This document shows positions 34,970 to 47,500 of a stretch of DNA of 64,000 nt, piece after piece. The notes beneath the pieces are model-generated. The model saw nothing but the letters and a program-made list of their open reading frames with translations. It was not told where the DNA came from and made no database searches. Every line of letters begins with the position of its first letter. Within the stretch, counting starts at the first letter, position 1. Position numbers and translations under genes: made by a program. Origin of the DNA: Trifolium pratense (Eukaryota; Streptophyta; Magnoliopsida; Fabales; Fabaceae); NCBI RefSeq assembly GCF_020283565.1, contig NC_060060.1, forward strand, positions 65,147,257 to 65,211,256, in the 5' to 3' direction.

Positions 34970-36147
34970 GAAAAACATATGCCACTTTTTGCTTTTTCAT
35001 AGCCGCCCCACAACAACAACATAGAAAACCCTACTTTTTGCTTTTTATTCTTGTTCATCTTTCAAAGAGGGGTGATTTTGGATCAATTTTGATCTAAAAT
35101 CACCCCTTTTTGATTGTTTTATATTTTTTTTATTTAAAGGCTTTAATGTAGTTTTTGTCCCCCTATTTTCAATTTCTTGAAGTTTTGATCCCTCTATTTT
35201 AAAAACCAACTTTTTGGTCCCCCTATTTTAATTTTTCTTGAGTTTTGATCCCCACTCCATTTTAGGGTCAATTTTGATGACATGTCAAGGTCATTAATGA
35301 CATGACATTGCACACTTGGCAAAAACATTATTTATGTCATCAATTTGGTATTTATCTTGTTTTCTGGATTAATGTTTGTTCTTCATTTATTTTCTGCAAC
35401 TCAATATTAAAAATATGATCTTCCACTCTTTGGGTTTTAGGGTTTGTTGTTGTGGATGAAACTTATTTTGAAGGAAGGGTTAATAGTAATGGAGTGAATG
35501 ATGGTGTTGATAGAAACATATGACGAAGGATGGCGATGGCGTTGAATATATGATTAAAGAGAGGGATAAAAAATATCAATCACTAATTAATATATTTAAC
35601 TTTTTTTTATAGATTCTTTTAATTTTCTTAATATTTAAAATATATTTATTGAAATGGAAGAAAAAGTTTAATGACATGAATATTGTTTTGGCCAAGTATG
35701 TCATGTCATTAATAATCTTGACATGTCATCAAAATTGACCATAAAATGGAGTGGGGGACCAAAACTCAAGAAAAATTAAAATAGGGGGACTAAAAAGTTG
35801 GTTTTTAAAATAGGGGATCAAAACTTCAAAAAATTGAAAATAGGGGGACCAAAACTCCATTTAAGCCTTATTTAAATAAGTGGTTTTTCACACATTCTTA
35901 TGTTTCATTTGAGTTTTCTTTTGTTGTTCTTATCTGATATTGTTTTAATCTCGTCTTAGTGCAGAGTTTTTTGTCTTGAGTTCGCGTCTTGGTACGGTGT
36001 CCGGTTAATTCCGTTGTAGTACAATGTTTGTTTTGTTCAGATTTGCAGATTTGCTCCGATTCAGATTCAGTGCAGATTCACACGTACTCTACTTACTTGA
36101 ATAAATGAATATTGTTTGTTGTTAGTCTAAAAAAAAAGAAAAACATA
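34970..36147 (+). mobile_element. Poly-A retroposon inside Helitron (interrupted by MITE)
   Basis: The insert is 34980-36137 between TSDs GAAAAACATA (34970-34979 and 36138-36147). It is the second copy of the family at 23672-24266. Shared parts are the hairpin AGGGGTGATTTTGGATC against GATCTAAAATCACCCCT (35068-35107), the CGTCTTAGTGC repeat region (about 35950) and the tail TGAATAAATGAATATTG...AGTCTAAAA. Its length is inflated by the nested MITE at 35139-35867. Confidence 0.75.
35130..35876. mobile_element. Mutator-like MITE with 9-bp TSD
   Basis: Body 35139-35867 (729 bp). Perfect TSDs TTATTTAAA at 35130-35138 and 35868-35876. Ends GGCTTTAATGTAGTTTTTGT and, inverted, GGCTTAAATGGAGTTTTGGT. 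Arms of roughly 200 bp pair with each other (for example GACATGTCAAGGTCATTAAT with its complement). A 9-bp TSD with long TIRs points to Mutator. The inner part has no coding. Confidence 0.86.
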
Positions 36148-36351
36148 GGTCCCGTAGAATTCACACGAAAGATTATGTCCCCATATTAATATATGACTAT
36201 AACTCGTAAAAGTATAAAAAAATAAAATAAACAACTTTACTAATATATGATAAAAATATAAGACCCGTAGATATATCCATAAAAATTAGGTTCCCGTATT
36301 AATTTGAATATAACCCGTAAAATTATTTTAAAAAAATAGGCAACATAATAT

Positions 36352-36574
36352 TTTAGTCCTTTTTTTTCTCCAATAATTTTCTTTCGCATAGAAAAATCTC
36401 ATAAGAACGAAAGTCATATCTTTCTTATTATATCTTTCTTGTGTGATTTGTTTATGGTTTTGTTTCTCTGACTCTTTGTAAACTTTTGTAGTTTACCTCG
36501 GTACATCTTGTGTTGGGGAGGTTTTCTATGTTACTATATCTCATTTTGGTTTGTTAAAAAAAATATTAGTCCTT
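36352..36574 (+). mobile_element. Truncated LINE-like retroposon inside Helitron
   Basis: A segment ending TTTTGGTTTGTT plus an A-run (about 36554-36563) is flanked by ATTTTAGTCCTT (about 36350) and ATATTAGTCCTT (36563-36574), a likely TSD. The inside, CCTCGGTACATCTTGTGTTG, resembles the 3' UTR of plant L1-type LINEs. Confidence 0.5.
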
Positions 36575-37177
36575 ATATCAAAAACAAAAAATCTTTAAAA
36601 AAAAAAAACTTCTAAAAAATGTCATTTATTTTTCAACTATTTTCAACTTTGTATTTAATTTTTACTGTTTTTTTTTTAAACTTAATGTATCATTCACGCG
36701 CAACTGTAGAGAATAATTCTCTTGAGGTAACTGACAATTTTTATTGTTTTTGTCTCACCATTTTTTTACGGGAGTTTTTTAGTTTTTCTCCCACCATATT
36801 CTTGTATTAAATTAATTAAATTTATTGAGTTGAACTACAAATTGAAAATTAACTTAATTAAATATTGGATTGAAGTCCATAAATCAAGTTGAGTGAATCT
36901 AAAATAACGAAACATAAACAATAAATGATAAAATTACACTAAAGAAAGGGTTGGACTCAAATAAAATATCATAAATAAATGGAAACAACACCATGTACCT
37001 CTATATTGTAAAAAAAAAAACCATACATTTGTTGTCTTATTTGGTATAATGCACTTATGACGTTGAAATAAAGAATTTCATTGAATCTCTCATTTTATTT
37101 GTACATGAATTTTACTCTCTTATTATAAAAATAAATACTCTCTTATGTTGGTTCCAAAAATATAACAAATTAATTCA

Positions 37178-37290
37178 TATGACTTAGTGGTAAATCTAAT
37201 AAGAAGTGTAACTAAAAGGTTAAGGGTTCGATTCCTACTAAGAAATTTTTTAGCATTTTTCTACTAACTTTTTTTAATAAAGACACAAAA
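37178..37290 (+). mobile_element. tRNA-like SINE remnant
   Basis: ACTTAGTGGTAAATCTAA (A-box-like) and GGTTAAGGGTTCGATTCCTA (B-box) are 30-40 bp apart, as in a tRNA head. No cloverleaf can be drawn with confidence, so a real tRNA gene is unlikely. Confidence 0.4.
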
Positions 37291-37374
37291 TAACCCTGAA
37301 TTGATTATGTGTCAAAAAATAAAAAAGGGGCAAATTAGGAATTTCATATGTACCTTATTTTCTTATATAGTAGA

Positions 37375-40300
37375 AGTTATTTTAAAAAAAAAATTAAATG
37401 GATTTAATTTATATGAATTATTAGTGTAATTGATTTTACACTTGCATTCAAAAAACACATCGTAGATATTTGTGAATTATTAGTCATAAAATACAGCGGT
37501 TCTTTTTGGTCTCTTTTTTAGTAGAAAGAGATGAATTTTCGTGATGAAATTCAACACTAAAAAATCAACCGACTAAATATATAGTTACTAGAGAGTTACA
37601 CAAAGAGCTAATTAAATGAAATTAGCTCAAATTTTAAGCTGCTGAATGTAAAACCGGAATCGAATAATTCGTTTTTATGGAGGCAGAAAAAAAGTGATCG
37701 AGTTACTAGTAATTGAATGAGCAGTATGTTAGATGGGAATAAGGCCACGCATCTCTGGATTTAAGTTCAACGGGATGCATCATCATGGGTACACTAAAAG
37801 TGGGCAGGTACGTACAAATGATTATTTTGAAAATAAGAATGCAACTTGTTTATCTTTTAGAACCTGAATCTAATTCCAATCTCATCTTTATATTCTTAAT
37901 AACAAGGTCAAAAAGTAGACATATTAAACACCTTTATTATTATTATTTTTATGCCAGAAACAACACCTTAATTTCAAACCACGTACAATTATTCGCTCTA
38001 TCTCTTAATAATTGATGGTATTTACATAATAAAAAATTGTTTAACAAAATGTCAATTAACTCTGTAGTTTTAGACTTTAGTTGATTCTGTTTGTAACAAT
38101 GTTATGTACATCACTTTTAAACTATTATTTATTTTACTTTTTATCTATGATAATGAATTATACCATTAGTAAATAAGAGTAACTTATTAAAATCATAATT
38201 CTTGTTTCCATTTCCTTTATCACATTTTGTTAATATGTGTAAAATAATACAATAATTATTTCATCTATGTTGTTTGAGCGAATTTTGGCTTTCATTCCTA
38301 TAATTTGTGTTAATTTTGATTTTCATCCCTATAATTTGTAAAGTCGGCATCCTATGGATACATGGCGGTGGTCCAGTCAATATTCTTGCCACATCACCAT
38401 TTTTGTGTGATAGGATCATGTTAAGAACTAAAACCAAAATAATTTAAAATTGTAGGGTAAAAATGGAAGGATTTTTGTTTACAAAGACTAAAACTCAAAT
38501 TTCTTTAATTTTACAGGAATAAAAATACATTTTACCCATTGAATTTATTTCTTACCTCATGGATGAGTGTTTATGACGTCAGATATATGTTTCCATCGAT
38601 TAGTATTTATTTGATTTTCACCAAAGAAATTGTAGTGTTTTAAAAGAAGAGTCGACAGTCTATATACCCGGCTTCAGTTGAATGGAATTTTTTGCTTAAT
38701 AAAATAATCTCCATAGATTAAAGGTATTAAAAAGGCCATAAATCAAAATTTGTTAATGATTGAACGAGTAAGATAGTCAGTCACGTAGCAAATAATTTAG
38801 AACAAGATTATGTGGAGCTTTTGTCAGCAAGTGGATGAATACTAAAAAGAAAAGTAGAAGGGTATAACCGTTGCTTTTGTTTTCATTTGGGACCCAACCC
38901 CAGGTAGATAGAATTTGACTTTGAAATAGTGAAGAAATTATTAAAATTTTAAGAATAAAATTGAAATGGTTTCATACATATATATATATGGACGTGTGAG
39001 CATGAGATTGATATATTAATTTTATATTACATAAAGGAGTATATAGTATATATCAGGTATATATTATTCTACAGACAAAATAATGGGATGATTGGGTATA
39101 ATCACAATATTCATATGATAGACTAATTATATGACTAAATACATCCGTAGTGTTGGCATTAATCAAATCACTAATTTAAGCAACCTGATTCCACACACAC
39201 ACACACAACAAAATGACATAAAACCAAACAAACAGGTGGTGGTTCTCATGTCATCTCCACTCTTAATTATCACTAAATAATATATGTTTGAAAATATATA
39301 CCGTTATATTATGTGTATGTGTAAGTTTTTTTTGTTTTGTGTTAACCCTCCAAGTTGTCAATTATTTCCATCAAGAATTGAACTCGAATTGTTTGATTAA
39401 TTTTATTTAGGAGGAACTCATTAATCATTTGAGTTTATTATCTTAATTTGTGTAAGTTTTATTTCAGTAAAATAATTTTGTGATTATTTTTTATAGATCT
39501 TAAGAAGAGCATGTTATTTTTGTGTTTATTAAAATTATGAAAGGGTTTATGTTGATCTCTTTCATTAAAAATGTTTTTCTTCAGAAAATAATCTGAATAT
39601 TTTTTCGCTTTAATATACAAATTATTTTTTATAAAAAACTTAGACACTAACTAACGTAGCTAAAACAAATAGTCCTAATTTGTAACAAATATCAGTGTAA
39701 AATTATAAGAGTATATATAATTAATAATTAGCGGACCATCTTAAAAATTGAAAATTGAGTCTAACTCAATCATATTCATATCTGATATGAGACTTCTCAA
39801 GACACTCCCTCACATCTAGTACTATAGGCTTGATGCGTGGACATAATGTCCAAATAACAGGTGGCTCAACAGACCTTTAAAATAATTTAATACTATCATC
39901 TTAAAAATTAGGATTTGAGTCTAATCCAACTAACTTATAAATTGAAAATTGCATCTTATAAACTTTATTCAGAACAATTCACATCCGATCGATGTGAGAA
40001 TTCTTAATATATTTTTACACCGAGTGACCATAAAGTTAACTATGACCATTCAAAATATTTATCGTTCTTCTATTAATTAATGTGTTACAACTCGTTGAAT
40101 CTTACACACAGCACACAAACAGTGTCTAAATCTGTTGAAACGCATGAAAATTTAAATGCAGACAATGTAGAGAGATTCTATAAATGAAACCTAATTTAAA
40201 CTGTGACCATAAAAACAAGTGGCGTGTAAAGATGGAGGGCACGAGGAAGGGATGATGGTATGTATGAAGAGTCCTAAACACATGGGACCACCAATGATTT

Positions 40301-41571
40301 GGTATGATGGGTATTTGATTCCGTGGGGAGATAGATGATTATGGAACGTAGAATTTGGGATCAAGTGATGAGAATTTGTCTTTGAAAGATAAGGTTTTGT
40401 TGATCATGTTTTTGTTTTGTTTGTTCCTCACTTTAAGGTCAGCCGACCATGTTGCTTTCTTGCTCTTTCATCCATTCTTTAATTTCGTTTTTTCTTATTT
40501 TTTACCTCTAATTAAGTGTGTACTTATATTAATATATATTAAGAAAGTTGTTTAATTTTTTTAATCTTTTCCTTCTTTGAATGTTGTATGTCACAGCTTA
40601 TCGTTCGTACCAAATGTCTTATTCAAGGAAACATTGTCCATGCCTAACTCAGTCGGCAGGCTGTACTACAAGGCTCCACTTACAATATTAATATATGTTA
40701 GCCCACAAAAAAAAATATTTCAATTTAATTTAAATGCACTAATATAAAGTTGAATAAATATTAAGATATATGTATGCGGGTTGGTTCGATTTTGAAAAAT
40801 CAATCCAAAATTCGATCTAACAGTTTTCACAAAAGAAAATCCAAACAATTTAGAATATTCAATTTTTTACATGTTTAAGTTTTTTTTAGCAGGTTTACTA
40901 ATTTTATTTGGATCAATTTGGATTTAAACACCCATAATCTCTGACATACCGGTGTTCAGATGAGATTTTGCACTTCCATAGCAAAAAAAAAAAAGCAAAT
41001 AAAGAAACAATCCGATAAAATTACACAACAAACATTGTAAAAAAATAGAATATTTAAAGAAAAAATGTAATATATAGATGAGAGATAAAATTTACTCCAT
41101 TTTGACTAAATACACCATTCATTTATCTTGCTTTAACCATATTTTTTTAATAATATATAGATGTAAATATTAGCATGTAAAATCTTGTTTGATTTGTTTT
41201 GATGAGTATATCAAATTTTTATAATTTTTACTAATAGAAAATTAAAGATATTAGTGATTAAAATTGTGCATTACCATACGTGCGGTGGTCAAATAGGTTT
41301 TGGGTTGGAAGGAGTAACTTTTAGATTAAAAAATTAACTACCAAAGAATTAGTTGGTAATTGAATTAAAATAAAACTAAAAGCTTTAAATGGAGCAACCA
41401 AATGATTTATTTGTTGTCAATTGAGTTGAATTGGAATTATAAAAAAGGAGTGTAACAGTATCTTTAAATGAGGTTTTTTGGTTTTTTTTTAATGTTATGT
41501 TATTATGCAAAAGTGGAAACCGAAGGGTTGGAGCCTTTGAGGTATTACAAAGTGTTAGACAGGATAATTGA
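37375..41571. other. AT-rich intergenic DNA
   Basis: No gene is supported. 38285-38535 resembles one decayed foldback element (TTCATCCCTATAATTTG to TTTTACAGGAATAAAAATAC). 39720-40010 has LTR-style phrases (ATATGAGACTTCTCAAGACA, GGACATAATGTCCAA) and two related halves beginning ATCTTAAAAATT. Frames at 39459-39647 and 40355-40555 have no family features. Confidence 0.4.
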
Positions 41572-42922
41572 AAGATTTTTTTTTTTTTTTTGAATAAAGC
41601 ATTACTATCTTATTTCCAAAAAAACAATAAGTACAACCGATCCAAAGGATCCAGGTGAGTTTCTATCAAACTAGCCAACTATTACAAGATCAAAATCTAC
41701 TATGCTACTCTAGGCACAAGGTAGTAACGTTAACATGTATATTAAGTTTCCTGCGCAAAGTGCATCTCATGACTATGCTATATATTATAATGTCTTTCAA
41801 ACAAGGGTCTATGCACTTTTGAGAAAATATCATTTCATTCCTTGCTCTCCATATAGCATATATAGTTTCAGCTGCAGCTATCTTTAAGATGTGTCTTCTC
41901 CATCCTTTCTTCTTTGTTTCTTGAATCAACCAAGTCTTTTCAACACTCCATTTTGCAGGGGATCTATGAAAGCCGACCCAGGACAGGATTTCTCTCCATA
42001 TAAGTTGTGTCGTATTGCATTCGAAGAAAATATGCTCCAAAGATTCTGCATGATTACAAAAGCTACACACACCATCAGTCACTACTCCGATGCGGGCTAA
42101 TCTGTCCTTAGTGGGAAGGCGGCCCATAAGTGTTAACCAAAGAATAAATGTAGCACGTGGTCTAGCATAGTTGTTGAAGAATATTCTTTTCCATTCCACC
42201 TGTTCTTTTTCGCCTCGCAGATTTTTGTACATGGTAGAGGTTTTGTATTTGCCTTTTTGGATTGATTCCTCCCAGTATTGGGTTTGCGCAACAACGTCCC
42301 TACAATTCACGATTCTTTTCAAAATCCAGGAGCAACTTTGAGGAGCTTGCCATGTCATAATGTCTTGTCCTTTGAGATAATAGGCATTAATCCATTTTAC
42401 CCAAAGTTTGTCAGCCTTGCTTTGCAAGTTCCATAACAACTTACCAATGGTAGCTTGGTTCCATTCAATCAGTGATATAACATTTAGACCACCTGCTATC
42501 TTGGGTTCGCAAATCCTTTCCCAAGCCACAGGAGCTTTTCTACTAATCTCATCTTTTCCACTCCAAAGAAAACTTCTACAAATTGTTTCAATTTGCTTGA
42601 TGACTTTTTTAGGGAGGGGAAAAACCTGCATCCAGTAAGTTGTGACAGCAAATAAAACACTTCTAATCAATTGATATCTTCCTGCATAACTCAAAAGTTT
42701 AGCAGTCCAGTGTCGAATTTTAGCCACTATCTTATCAATAAGAGGTCTGCATTGATGTACAGTTAGCTTTCGACTCGATAAAGGAACGCCTAAGTATTTA
42801 AAAGGCAATGTACCAGCAGCAAAGCATGTAGAAGTAATAATCTTCTTCTGTTCCGGAGTTGGTACTCCTCCAAAATAAAGTTTACATTTTGAGGGGTTGA
42901 CCTTCAAACCAGTCGAATCTTG
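41572..42922 (-). mobile_element. 5'-truncated L1-type LINE
   Basis: On the minus strand the element ends TGCTTTATTC followed by a run of about 17 A (T-run 41575-41591), the usual 3' end of plant LINEs. It starts abruptly near 42922, within the reverse transcriptase domain (DSTGLKVNPSKCK). A convincing TSD could not be found. Only the distal third of ORF2 is present. Confidence 0.8.
41705..42907 (-). pseudogene. LINE ORF2 fragment: RT tail plus zf-RVT domain
   Basis: About 400 codons are open without a stop. The frame actually continues 5' of 42907 (a TTG, not an ATG), so this is a truncated ORF, not a gene start. Visible landmarks are GLKVNPSKCK and FKYLGVPLS (end of the reverse transcriptase, thumb region). 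Next comes IRHWTAKLLSYAGRYQLI, and then the zinc-binding zf-RVT region (residues about 215-300: WKRIFFNNYARPRATFILWL, RLPTKDRL, CSFCNHAESLEHIFFEC). The C-terminal part ends with ..IIIYSIVMRCTLRRKLN. The catalytic YXDD region lies upstream and is absent, so it cannot reverse-transcribe. The clean frame suggests a fairly recent insertion. Confidence 0.88.
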
Positions 42923-43138
42923 GGCGCCTAAATATGTTGCTTATTGTATTTTGTTTTAATATATTAAGGATAAGGATTGTTACAATTAATTTATTAATTA
43001 GTAGTATTTCGTGACATAATTTTTTAATATGTTGAAAACTCTCATGCATGCAGACAATAGAAATGAGCCAAGGAATATATTATTTCATAATGTGTGAACT
43101 TTAATTTGTTTAATGGATGTGCTAGTTTTAACTGCATG
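42923..43138. other. Short spacer
   Basis: AT-rich spacer between the LINE and the LTR-like segment; nothing recognised. Confidence 0.4.
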
Positions 43139-44510
43139 TGTTGGAACATGATATGAAATTGAAGAAAGAAACTTGGTAGAGTATAAACACAAGCTATGAA
43201 CTAATGGAGTGTGAATTTGAAAAAAGGAGTTTTAAGTCCCACATTGGAGGGAACACAACACTTAGTAGTGTTTATATATTGAAAAATTGCACCTTGGGGT
43301 GTGCCTCAAGGGGTACCTAGTTTTGTAAACGGGTGACCACGCACTCCTTGTCAAATATCACACACACGCGCGACGCTGCCGTCCGGCTGGCTCGGGCCGG
43401 GCTTGGGTCTTGGTGATATATTAATTTTTTTAAGAAAAAGAAAAATTTATTTTTTCTTTAAGTGCGTGAGCTTTTAATTTTCGCAAATGTTAATTGTGCG
43501 TGAGACCAAGTCATCGATGCTGTGTCAGCGCATATCCGTTGCTCAGTCAAAAGTTAAAAATTCGTTCCTACAAATCTGGTCACGTTTTGATCAAATTTGA
43601 AATTCAACTTATTCCTAAAATTTAGAAAATCAGTTCCCCACTATCTCAATTTCGGTATTATAAATAGCAGCCTTGTTCATTGTTATTATTCAGTTCATAC
43701 AAGTCTTTGATAATAAGTTTTCTTTCTTCTCTCTGCTTGCTTTCTTTCACGCAAAAATTATTTCTTTCTTTGTTGGTTCATCGAGTGGCTTTGCAGCCAT
43801 AGAGAATTGATACTCTTGTATCAATTATTGAATTGATTCATCGAATCAATAGAGAATGGTGTATCTCTGCCCGAATTCTACAGTGCAGTAGCAATTCGGT
43901 ATTAAAATTGTGAAGGTTGTTTTATCCTGGAGACTTCAAGGTTGATAGTCTACTCTGCACAATTCGGTATTAAAAATTTATTTTTTCTTTAAGTGCGTGA
44001 GCTTTTAATTTTCGCAAATGTTAATTGTGCGTGAGACCAAGTCATCGATGATGTGTCAGCGCATATCCGTTGCTCAGTCAAAAGTTAAAAATTCGTTCCT
44101 ACAAATCTGGTCACGTTTTGATCAAATTTGAAATTCAACTTATTCCTAAAATTTAGAAAATCAGTTCCCCACTATCTCAATTTCGGTATTATAAATAGCA
44201 GCCTTGTTCATTGTTATTATTCAGTTTATACAAGTCTCTGATAATAATTTTTCTTTCTTCTCTCTGCTTGCTTTCTTTCACGCAAAAATTATTTCTTTCT
44301 TGGTTGGTTCATCGAGTGGCTTTGCAGCCATAGAGAATTGATACTCTTGTATCAATTATTGAATTGATTCATCGAATCAATAGAGAATGGTGTATCTCTG
44401 CCCGAATTCTACAGTGCAGTAGCAATTCGGTATTAAAATTGTGAAGGCTGTTTTATCCTGGAGACTTCAAGGTTGATAGTCTACTCTGCACAATTTTGAG
44501 TAGTACCGTG
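43139..44510 (+). mobile_element. Copia-like LTR segment with internal duplication
   Basis: It begins TGTTGGAACATGATATG, a common start of plant Copia LTRs, followed by AGTCCCACATTGGAGGG and a GC-rich GACGCTGCCGTCCGGCTGG stretch. A TATAAATAGCAGCC box occurs twice (about 43668 and 44199). From 43442 a 531-bp unit is repeated. No primer site, coding domain or partner LTR was found, and the right edge is uncertain (about 44495-44515). It may be a solo or partial LTR. Confidence 0.5.
43442..44502 (+). repeat. 531-bp tandem duplication, two copies
   Basis: Copy 1 runs from about 43442 to 43972 and copy 2 from about 43973 to 44502. Matching landmarks (TTTATTTTTTCTTTAAGTG, TCCCCACTATCTCAATTTCG, CAGTGCAGTAGCAATTCGG) are exactly 531 bp apart with only a few substitutions. 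At the join, CAATTCGGTATTAAAAA fuses to the unit start. The same CAATTCGGTATTAAAA occurs earlier in each unit (about 43893), which suggests template switching. Confidence 0.92.
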
Positions 44511-44585
44511 AAACGTCTTAAAGAAAGCGTATTCACCCGAGACTCAAAAATTCAAAATAAAACACAACAACATGTGATTAACTTG

Positions 44586-47500
44586 TTATACATAATCTTC
44601 ACAAACATAATGCTACTAAATCATTAGACTAAAAGTAATTACAAAGTTATACTAATCTGGGACTAATTATAATAGTGAGCAAAACATACCTCCACCGCCA
44701 ACAACGACGGTCAACACAGCCGGAATCACGCCATTTTGCACAGCAGCACCATTTTCGACAGCTGCAGCAGCACAATTCAAAGTTATACATAATCTTCACA
44801 AACATAATGCTACTAAATCATTAGACTAAAAGTAATTACAAAGTTATACTAATCTGGGACTAACTATAATAGTGAGCAAAACATACCTCCACCGCCAACA
44901 ACGACGGGCAACACAGCCGGAATCACGCCATTTTGCACAACAGCACCATTTTCGACAGCAGCGGCTTCACCATTCAAAGATATACATAATCTTCACAAAC
45001 ATAATGCTACTAAATCATTAGACTAAGAGTAATTACAAAGTTATACTAATATGGGACTAACTATAATAGTGAGCAAAACAGACCTCCACCGCCAACAACG
45101 ACGGGCAACACAACCGGAATCACGTCATTTTGCACAGCAGCACCATTTTCGACAGCTGCTGCAGCACCATTCAAAGTTATACATAATCTTCACAAACATA
45201 ATGCTACTAAATCATTAGACTAAAAGTAATTACAAAGTTATACTAATCTGGGACTAACTATAATAGTGAGCAAAACAGACCTCCACCGCCAACAATGACG
45301 GGCAACACAGCCGGAATCACGTCATTTTGCACAGCAGCACCATTTTTGACTGCTGCGGCAGCACCATTCAAAGATATACATAATCTTCACAAACATAATG
45401 CTACTAAATCATTAGACTAAGAGTAATTACAAAGTTATACTAATATGGGACTAACTATAATAGTGAGCAAAACAGACCTCCACCGCCAACAACGACGGGC
45501 AACACAGCCGGAATCACGTCATTTTGCACAGCAGCACCATTTTCGACAGCTGCTGCAGCACCATTCAAAGTTATACATAATCTTCACAAACATAATGCTA
45601 CTAAATCATTAGACTAAAAGTAATTACAAAGTTATACTAATCTGGGACTAACTATAATAGTGAGCAAAACAGACCTCCACCGCCTACAACGACGGGCAAC
45701 ACAGCCGGAATCACGCCATTTTGCACAGCAGCACCATTTTCGACAGCTGCAGCTGCACCATTCAAAGTTATACATAATCTTCACAAACATAATGCTACTA
45801 AATCATTAGACTAAAAGTAATTACAAAGTTATACTAATCTGGGACTAACTACATAGTGAGCAAAACAGACCTCCACTGCCAACAACGACGGGCAACACAG
45901 CCGGAATCACGCCATTTTGCACAGCAGCACCATTTTCGACAACTACAGCAGCACCATTCAAAGTTATACATAATCTTCACAAACATAATGCTACTAAATC
46001 ATTAGACTAAAAGTAATCACAAAGTTATACTAATCTGGGACTAACTATAATAGTGAGCAAAACATACCTCCACCGCCAACAACGACGGGCAACACAGCCG
46101 GAATCACGCCAGCACCATTGAAAGTTAAAGATAATCTTCACAAACATAATGCTACTAAATCATTAGACTAAAAGTAATTACACAGTTATACTAATCTGGG
46201 ACTAACTATAATAGTGAGCAAAACAAACCTCCACCGCCAACAACGACGGGCAACACAGCCAGAATCACGTCATTTTGCACAGCAGCACCACTTTCGACCG
46301 CTGCAGCAGCACCATTGAAAGTTATAGATAATCTTCACAAACATAATGTTACTAAATCATTAGACTAAAAGTAATTACAAAGTTATACTAATCTGGGACT
46401 AACTATAATAGTGAGCAAAACAGACCTCCACCGCCAACAACGACGGACAACACAGTCGGAATCACGTCATTTTGCACAGCAGCACCATTTTCGACAGTTG
46501 CGGCAGCACCATTCAAAGTTATACATAATCTCCACAAACATAATGCTACTAAATCATTAAACTAAAAGTAATTACAAAGTTATACTAATATGAGACTAAC
46601 TATAATTGTGAGCAAAACAGACCTCCACCACCAACAACGACGAGCAACACAGCCGGAATCACGCTATTTTGCACAGCAGCACCATTTTTGACACCTGCGG
46701 CAGCACCATTCAAAGTTATACATAATCTTCACAAACATAATGCTACTAAATCATTAGACTAAAAGTAATTACAAAGTTATACTAATCTGGGACTAACTAT
46801 AATAGTGAGCAAACCAGACCTCCACAGCCAACAACGACGGGCAACACTGCCGGAATCACGCTATTTTGCACAGCAGCACCATTTTCGACAGCTGCGGCAG
46901 CACCATTCAAAGTTATACATAATCTTCACAAACATAATGCTACTAAATCATTAGACTAAAAGTAATTACAAAGTTATACTAATCTGGGACTAACTATAAT
47001 AGTGAGCAAAACAGACCTCCACCGCCAACAACGACGGGCAACACAGCCGGAATCACGCCATTTTGCACATCAGCACAATTTTTGACAGCTGCAGCAGCAC
47101 CATTCAAAGTTATACATAATCTTCACAAACATAATGCTACTAAATCATTAGACTAAAAGTAATTACAAAGTTATACTAATCTGGGATTAACTATAATAGT
47201 GAGCAAAACAGACCTCCACCGCCAACAACGACGGGCAACACAGCCGGAATCACGCAAATTTGCACAGCAACACCATTTTCGACGGCTGCAGCAGCACCAT
47301 TGAAAGTTATAGATAATCTTCACAAACATAATGCTACTAAATCATTAGACTAAAAGTAATTACAAAGTTATACTAATCTAGGACTAACTATAATAGTGAG
47401 CAAAACAGACCTCCACCGCCAACAACGACGGGCAACACAGCCGGAATCACGCCATTTTGCACAGCATCACCATTTTCGACAGCTGCTAGCTGCAGCACCA

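Larger units (their letters stand above)
33126..37374 (-). mobile_element. Non-autonomous Helitron, 4.25 kb, with nested inserts
   Basis: On the minus strand the 3' end is a perfect 12-bp stem (GACACCCGTGCG, 2-nt loop, 33133-33158) followed by CTGCTAG ending at 33126, with T as the next host base. This is a textbook Helitron terminus. The 5' end is placed at TCTACTATATAAGAAAATAA (37374 downward), the usual Helitron start. The preceding base is not A, so the exact edge is less certain. The body is made of dispersed, diverged repeats around ATAGGTCCCGTAGAAATCAC and GTATTAATATATGAGTATAA. No Rep/helicase frame exists. At least three later retroposon insertions lie inside. Confidence 0.72.

Noticed and set aside
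37178..37260. Possible tRNA gene with a GGTTCGATTCC box
   Set aside because: A full cloverleaf could not be drawn; it is better explained as a SINE head remnant.
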